NCBI GenBank assembly: GCA_934569195.1
Contig: CAKTKB010000049.1
Location: 1-10,160 of the forward strand
Direction: 5' to 3'
DNA length: 10,160 nt
Source: an uncultured Oscillospiraceae bacterium
GTDB taxonomy: Bacteria; Bacillota; Clostridia; Oscillospirales; Oscillospiraceae
In this document: positions 6,486 to 10,160 of the stretch, piece after piece
How the letters are laid out: every line of letters starts with the position of its first letter
Numbering within the stretch: the first letter of the stretch is position 1
Notes under the pieces: model-generated
Seen by the model: the letters and a program-made list of their open reading frames with translations, nothing else
Told to the model about the DNA's origin: nothing
Database searches by the model: none
Translations under genes and position numbers: made by a program

Positions 6486-6497
6486 ATGTTAAAATGA
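6486..6497 (+). other. Three-codon mini-ORF overlapping the next start
   Basis: ATG-TTA-AAA-TGA lies directly after AAGGAGG (6475-6481) and its stop overlaps the ATG at 6494 of the membrane-protein gene. The Shine-Dalgarno spacing is 4 bases to this ATG and 12 bases to the gene start, neither ideal. One more A in the run of four would fuse MLK in frame to the membrane protein. It may be a coupling device or chance. Confidence 0.3.
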
Positions 6498-6985
6498 TCG
6501 TGCAGACAATTTTGGAGGGCATAGGCCTGGGGATCCTGCTGATTCTCGTATGTGCGTTTGGCATCCGGAACGGCGCGGTGGGGATGGCCTTTCTCTACAG
6601 CCCGGAGGTGCAGGAGCGCTGCGTGGCGCAGGGACTGACGACGCATGAAAGGATCCGGCGCAATAAGCGGATTTTTAAGGCGTGCGGCATTCCGGGGTAT
6701 ATGGGCTATGTCCTGGTGTGCGCCTATGCCGTCAACGGTGCGAGAGGATTTGGTTCCGGCTTCTGGCAGATGCTGGTGATCCTTTCTGTCATGAACCTTA
6801 TGGACCGCTTTCTGGTGGATGAATACTGGGTGGGGCATACCAAGGCCTGGACGATTCCTGACACGGAGGACCTGAAGCCCTATATTACCGCCAAGGATAA
6901 GCAGAAAAAGTGGCTCTTCGGGACGGTCGGAATGGCAGTGGTTGCGGCGGTGTTATCCGGAATCATGACACTTTTTATCCGCTGA
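6494..6985 (+). CDS. Small membrane protein, four predicted helices, unknown function
   Basis: The protein has 163 residues. Hydrophobic segments lie at about 5-24, 63-82, 89-106 and 141-161. A soluble loop of about 40 residues after helix 1 (25-62) is rich in Arg and Lys toward its end, and another at 107-140 contains DEYWVGHTKAW and IPDTEDLKPYI. That Trp/His/Asp-rich loop looks like a conserved functional patch, but I do not recognise the family. There is no signal peptide apart from the first helix. Its place between hydrolase genes of one operon suggests that it supports the same process, for example by anchoring, moving or sensing the substrate; this is inference. The start at 6494 is preceded by AAGGAGG at an unusually long 12 bases, with the mini-ORF in between. 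Confidence 0.8.
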   Translation: MIVQTILEGIGLGILLILVCAFGIRNGAVGMAFLYSPEVQERCVAQGLTTHERIRRNKRIFKACGIPGYMGYVLVCAYAVNGARGFGSGFWQMLVILSVMNLMDRFLVDEYWVGHTKAWTIPDTEDLKPYITAKDKQKKWLFGTVGMAVVAAVLSGIMTLFIR

Positions 6986-7021
6986 CCGATTTGCCGGGAG
7001 CTATGATAGGAGGCCGAGGCA

Positions 7022-7822
7022 ATGCTGTTTGAGACATATGGAAATAAAGAGAAACCTGCCGTGCTGTTCTTTCATGCCATGGGCGTGACCGGCGCGAGCA
7101 GCGAGCGGGTTGCAAGGTCTTTACAGGACGACTATTTTTGTGTTTTGCCCACCGCAAGCGTCTACTGTGCCGGACAAAGCTATCGCAGCAAGGCGGACGA
7201 GGTGCGGCAGGTGGAAAATTTTCTCAACGAGCAGGGCGTGGAGCGTCTTGCGTTGGTGGTGGCATCCTCCATCGGTGCGGATCTGGCCATGGCCTTCTTG
7301 ACCCGGACAAGGCTGCCGGTGGACCACGTTTTCTTTGACGGCGGTCAGTTTGCCCAGATCGGGAAGGGGACGCGCCGGGTTATGGCGCCGCTGCTTTACC
7401 TGGCCATCAAGAGCCTGTACTGGACCCGGGGCGGGACGCTGAAAAAGATTATGTGGTGCGATGACGAAGCCATTCGGCCCTACTTCATTGCCGCCGGAAA
7501 GGCGCTGCGATACGCCAATCTGCGCCGCCAGCTGTCCGACAGCTTGGAGGACAAACCGTTTCCGGCGCTGCCCGAGGCGCTGCAAAAGCATGCCTTCTTT
7601 GTTTTTGGAAGTGTGGAGGATCACTTCAAATATCGGGACGCGGTAATGCGGGCTTACCCGCAGGGAAACGTCCCGGTTTTGGAGGGCTGCAACCACATGG
7701 AGTACCAGATCCGGGATCCCCGGGGATTTGCGGCAATGCTGCGCTCCATCATCGTGTACAATCGCCTCCCGGAGTTGGCTTTCCTGAGGGAACAATCGAC
7801 CCCGGCGGATGTTTCTCCCTGA
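7022..7822 (+). CDS. Alpha/beta hydrolase with an Ala-x-Ser-x-Gly elbow
   Basis: The protein has 266 residues. It is related to the hydrolases at 2418 and 4661: VENFLNEQGVERL, the elbow, then VDHVFFDGG follow the same order and spacing. The elbow is VVASSIGAD, with Ser83 in A-S-S-I-G, so the first Gly of GxSxG is Ala. The likely catalytic His is His225 in GCNHMEY, and the acid is probably Glu199 or Asp200 in FGSVEDHF. The start is well supported by AGGAGG at 7008-7013, 8 bases upstream. It follows the membrane-protein gene after 36 bases. A C-terminal extension of about 20 residues after the last helix is not seen in the sister enzymes. Function is probably hydrolysis of an ester-like or related bond; the substrate is unknown. 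Confidence 0.83.
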   Translation: MLFETYGNKEKPAVLFFHAMGVTGASSERVARSLQDDYFCVLPTASVYCAGQSYRSKADEVRQVENFLNEQGVERLALVVASSIGADLAMAFLTRTRLPVDHVFFDGGQFAQIGKGTRRVMAPLLYLAIKSLYWTRGGTLKKIMWCDDEAIRPYFIAAGKALRYANLRRQLSDSLEDKPFPALPEALQKHAFFVFGSVEDHFKYRDAVMRAYPQGNVPVLEGCNHMEYQIRDPRGFAAMLRSIIVYNRLPELAFLREQSTPADVSP

Positions 7823-7849
7823 CAGAGGGACCTTATCTCCCGACAGGGA
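7816..7849 (+). other. Two similar small hairpins over and after a stop codon
   Basis: TCCCT-GACAG-AGGGA (7816-7830) spans the stop codon of the hydrolase, and TCCC-GACA-GGGA (7838-7849) follows at once and runs into six A residues. The two share a CTCCC, GACAG, GGGA pattern and could also pair with each other in alternative ways. No U-tract is present. They might modulate expression of the downstream GNAT gene, but the stems are short. Confidence 0.35.
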
Positions 7850-7887
7850 AAAAAGACGGCGGCTGCGCCTGAAAAGGAGGGAAAAGC

Positions 7888-8529
7888 ATGAAGGTCACGG
7901 CGCTGGAGAATAGCAGAGTGCGGGATATCGGACATGCCTTCGGCTATTACGATTACGGTGGGGAGCACGGTCTTGTGGACGCGTTTCCGGACAGGGAGGC
8001 TGTGGCGGACTTTATCTGCGGCTATGTACGTATGGCGTTCCAAAGCGGGATGCTCTATGCCACCGGGGAAAATGGCGAAGGCTACATTGCCTATAAGCTT
8101 CCCGGGCAGAGGGTCCGGATGAAAGCGGCTCTGCCTTTGGTCAAGGGATTTTTCGGTTCCATGGGGATGAAAGATATCATTCGCTTTATGCGGATCATGG
8201 CTAAGGGCGGTCCCGGGCTGGACAAGCGGCTTGACAGGGCCGGAAAGCCCTACATCTATGTGGGCATGGTTTGCGTGCGGGAGCCGTATCAGGGCCGCGG
8301 GTATATGCGCAGGGTCCTGGATATGGCCTTTGCGGAGGGCAACCGGCTGGGCGTGCCGGTGATTCTCGACACGGACGCCCGGTCTAAATGCGACAAATAT
8401 GTGCATCTTGGCATGGAGCTTGCCGGTACGCGGCGTTTTGGCGCGTGCGGTGTGCTTTACGACCTGATAAAATATCCGGATTCGCCCAAATCCGAAGGAA
8501 AACGGAGAGATGAAGAATGCAGTATGTAG
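7888..8529 (+). CDS. GNAT-family N-acetyltransferase
   Basis: The protein has 213 residues. The C-terminal half carries the acetyl-CoA fold: strand IYVGMVCVREPY (123-134), then the pyrophosphate-binding QGRGYMRRVL (135-144), matching Q/R-x-x-G-x except that Met replaces the usual last Gly/Ala. VPVILDTDARSKCDKYVHLG (156-175) is the typical later strand and helix containing the Tyr near the acceptor site. The N-terminal half (1-120) is less conserved and probably binds the acceptor, which is unknown. AAAAGGAGGG at 7872-7881, 6 bases before ATG, fixes the start. The last 13 bases overlap the next gene. Acetylation of an amine produced or handled by the operon's hydrolases is plausible but is inference. 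Confidence 0.87.
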   Translation: MKVTALENSRVRDIGHAFGYYDYGGEHGLVDAFPDREAVADFICGYVRMAFQSGMLYATGENGEGYIAYKLPGQRVRMKAALPLVKGFFGSMGMKDIIRFMRIMAKGGPGLDKRLDRAGKPYIYVGMVCVREPYQGRGYMRRVLDMAFAEGNRLGVPVILDTDARSKCDKYVHLGMELAGTRRFGACGVLYDLIKYPDSPKSEGKRRDEECSM

Positions 8530-9152
8530 GTATGCCCATGGGAATGTGGGCGCTGTTTGCCGGGTCTTTCCGGAAGGAGCTGACGGCGGTGTTCGGTTAT
8601 GATGCGGACACGGCGAAGAATATCGCAAGAAAGGCAAAGCCCAGGTACCGGCAGATCATCCGGGAGCTGCCGGAGTTTGAAAAGATGGACCGTTTCAAAA
8701 TGAACATCGTGAACTGTGCTATGCTGGGGGCGTTTATCCTCTCCATGCCGGAGCGTCCGGATGTGGAGCGGCTGACCGACTATTATGCAAGCGCCATGAT
8801 GACAAAGCCCATGGGCTGGTTCTGCCGGAAAAGCGGAAAGAATAAGTTCACGGAAAAGGATATTGCCGGAATGAAGGCGACCGCCGCGCTGAAGGCAGCC
8901 GACCGCAACCCCTATTCCTGGAATATGGATTTTTACGAATACCCCGACGGCAGCGGGTATGAAGGGCGCTTTACAAGGTGCGGTATCTGCGTGCTGATGC
9001 AAAAGCTGGGGCTTTATGACCTCACGCCTGCCTTGTGCCACCTGGATTACACGATGAGTGAAGCGGGCGGCGTGACGGACTTTGTGCGGGCGTATACCCT
9101 GGCCTCCGGCGGACCGTACTGCGACTGCGGATATAGGAGGAAAAAGGCATGA
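8517..9152 (+). CDS. L-2-amino-thiazoline-4-carboxylate (ATC) hydrolase-family protein
   Basis: The protein has 211 residues. The C-terminal third matches the ATC-hydrolase family (PF14196) by pattern: FTRCGICVLMQKLG (152-165), LTPALCHLDYTM (169-180) and then FVRAYTLASGGPYCDCGYRR (189-208). The named activity, from Pseudomonas, opens the ring of L-2-amino-thiazoline-4-carboxylate on the way to cysteine. Most clostridial members are known only by similarity, so the true substrate is uncertain. Conserved cysteines 155, 158, 174, 202 and 204 could be catalytic or structural. The start at 8517 has GGAGAG 7 bases upstream and gives a 13-base overlap with the GNAT gene; ATGs at 8532, 8538 and 8544 are alternatives. 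The stop overlaps the next start as ATGA. Confidence 0.85.
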   Translation: MQYVGMPMGMWALFAGSFRKELTAVFGYDADTAKNIARKAKPRYRQIIRELPEFEKMDRFKMNIVNCAMLGAFILSMPERPDVERLTDYYASAMMTKPMGWFCRKSGKNKFTEKDIAGMKATAALKAADRNPYSWNMDFYEYPDGSGYEGRFTRCGICVLMQKLGLYDLTPALCHLDYTMSEAGGVTDFVRAYTLASGGPYCDCGYRRKKA

Positions 9153-9841
9153 CGGATTTTAACGATATCGGAATTTCCTCAAAGCTCGATATGCCGCGAA
9201 TCAAAAAGCTGCTGTCGATCGGGCTGCTGGCATCCGTGCTGCACTTCGCCGGGGACATGCTCCTGGGCTGGGGTGTGGAGGATGAGACGCTTACGGGGAT
9301 TTCGCGGATGCTCTCGGCGTATACAGGGACATCGGACGGCGGCATTTTTGTCGCAGCCCTGTTGGGAATGCTTGGCATGGTGCTGGAGGGGCTGTCCTAT
9401 TTCGGCATCTACCGGATGATGGCACCGTACACTTCCAAGCTGGCGCACAGTTACCGCGCAGGTATCTTCGGGTATCTGATGTTTGGCGCCTGCGGCTTTC
9501 ACGTACCGACCTGCGCCCTGGCATATTTGGCAAAGCATGGCCTCGCAGGTGAAGTTTTCCTGCGGTATGCCGTCTGCTTTGTTTTGCCTGCCTTTGTTCT
9601 GTTCTGGGTTTTCTTTGCGGTCCTGGAGATTGCACAGATCAAAGCCTTCGCAAAGGGTCAGACGCCCTGCCCCAAGTGGTGCTGGGTGTTTTCCTTGCCG
9701 GTGGGTATGCTGATTGCCATGCTGCCGGGCATATGCGGAAACGTCCCGTTTGCCAATGCGCTTTCCTGCGCGTGGATCGCTTTTGGGAATCTCTGGATGT
9801 TTGGCGGGCTGCTCGCCGCGGTAAGCCGGATTCGGAAGTGA
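9149..9841 (+). CDS. DUF6796-like integral membrane protein, six predicted helices
   Basis: The protein has 230 residues. Hydrophobic helices lie at about 21-41, 66-88, 104-128, 138-162, 178-195 and 203-226. Before and between them are a short charged N-terminal segment, a loop GWGVEDETLTGISRML (40-55), GFHVPTCALAYLAKH (116-130) and CGNVPFAN (196-203). The overall pattern fits what I recall as DUF6796, a clostridial membrane family of unknown role. The His at 118 inside a helix and the conserved-looking FAGDMLLGW near helix 1 may be functional. AGGAGG at 9135-9140 is 8 bases upstream of the start, which overlaps the upstream stop as ATGA, so expression is coupled to the ATC-hydrolase-like gene. 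Transport or membrane-bound enzymatic work on the operon substrate is possible but unproven. Confidence 0.85.
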   Translation: MTDFNDIGISSKLDMPRIKKLLSIGLLASVLHFAGDMLLGWGVEDETLTGISRMLSAYTGTSDGGIFVAALLGMLGMVLEGLSYFGIYRMMAPYTSKLAHSYRAGIFGYLMFGACGFHVPTCALAYLAKHGLAGEVFLRYAVCFVLPAFVLFWVFFAVLEIAQIKAFAKGQTPCPKWCWVFSLPVGMLIAMLPGICGNVPFANALSCAWIAFGNLWMFGGLLAAVSRIRK

Positions 9842-9849
9842 GACGATAC

Positions 9850-9864
9850 GCCGCTGTCTGCGGC
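9850..9864 (+). other. Small GC-rich hairpin before the last hydrolase
   Basis: GCCGC pairs with GCGGC around the loop TGTCT, just after the membrane-protein stop and about 20 bases before the next start. There is no U-tract, so it should not end transcription; it may slow RNA decay or be chance. Confidence 0.3.
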
Positions 9865-9884
9865 TGTAAGGAAGGAGAAACCAG

Positions 9885-10160
9885 ATGTTATATTCGGAAA
9901 AAGTAAAAGGCTTTGCAGCGGCGCATCCCTGCAAGACAATGTCCGTAGACGGCGCACAGTTTCGCTATACCCTAGGAGGGAAGGAGAACGAAAAAACCCT
10001 CGTGTTCCTCAATGGCGGTATGAATACGCTGGAGATGTGGATGGACTATGTAGACGGCTTGTCCGGAGACTGCCGTACCCTTCTGTTTGACTTTCCCCAG
10101 GAGCTGCGCACCAATCAGGCGCTGGTGGTTGGTATGCACGCATTTTTCAAGAAGCTTGGC
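9885..10160 (+). CDS. Alpha/beta hydrolase, N-terminal part (cut by the window end)
   Basis: Ninety-two codons are visible and the frame is open at the window edge. Residues 38-46 (TLVFLNGGM) form the first core strand with an oxyanion-type GG turn, followed by LEMWMDYVDGLS and then TLLFDFPQE (65-73). TNQALVVGM (76-84) leads into the helix before the nucleophile strand. This is the usual start of an alpha/beta hydrolase; the Ser, acid and His would lie beyond the window, so catalytic competence cannot be judged. An N-terminal extension of about 20 residues with a VDG turn precedes the core, unlike the three small sister hydrolases. GGAAGGAG at 9870-9877 supports the start. The gene is 43 bases after the membrane-protein stop, so it is probably still in the operon. 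Confidence 0.82.
   Translation, partial: MLYSEKVKGFAAAHPCKTMSVDGAQFRYTLGGKENEKTLVFLNGGMNTLEMWMDYVDGLSGDCRTLLFDFPQELRTNQALVVGMHAFFKKLG

Noticed and set aside
7121..8637. Minus-strand open frames of about 224 and 327 residues
   Set aside because: They are antisense to the third small hydrolase and the GNAT gene and show no family motif.

Overview
This window looks like the chromosome of a fairly GC-rich anaerobic Firmicute, probably a gut-type Clostridia such as Oscillospiraceae. That placement is an inference from four things: strong AGGAGG-type ribosome binding sites, a consensus sigma-A promoter, a C-terminal hybrid-cluster-protein fragment typical of anaerobes, and gene families common in gut clostridia. 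Every gene I support is on the + strand.

Left part (1-1514). The window opens with the last 70 codons of a hybrid cluster protein (hcp). A spacer of about 170 bases follows, with a weak hairpin and a possible mother-cell sporulation promoter. Next is a collagen-like protein: a 26-residue leader, 60 unbroken Gly-X-Y triplets, and a 170-residue globular C-terminal domain with no recognised family. It resembles the design of spore-surface collagen-like proteins. Bases 1515-1761 hold no gene that I can support. They contain a long hairpin (1574-1615), one copy of a 16-base repeat (1649-1664), and a near-perfect sigma-A promoter (1689-1717).

Right part (1762 to the end). A TetR-family regulator starting with TTG is followed by an 18-base perfect inverted repeat (2381-2398), the likely operator. 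After it come ten closely packed co-directional genes: an alpha/beta hydrolase, a TcmP/LCM-type methyltransferase, a second class I methyltransferase, another alpha/beta hydrolase, an HSL/GDXG-type alpha/beta hydrolase, a four-helix membrane protein, a third small alpha/beta hydrolase, a GNAT acetyltransferase, an L-2-amino-thiazoline-4-carboxylate (ATC) hydrolase-family protein, and a six-helix DUF6796-type membrane protein. The start of a fifth alpha/beta hydrolase is cut by the window edge. Three junctions are ATGA overlaps and one is a 13-base overlap, so this is very probably one operon that continues past the window.

The simplest reading is a TetR-controlled, inducible small-molecule modification or breakdown operon. 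Esterase-like hydrolases, methyltransferases, an acetyltransferase and a ring-opening hydrolase family sit together with two membrane proteins. I cannot name the substrate from sequence. The three small hydrolases look like diverged paralogues of one another, which suggests duplication within the cluster. No mobile element, CRISPR array, tRNA or rRNA was seen.
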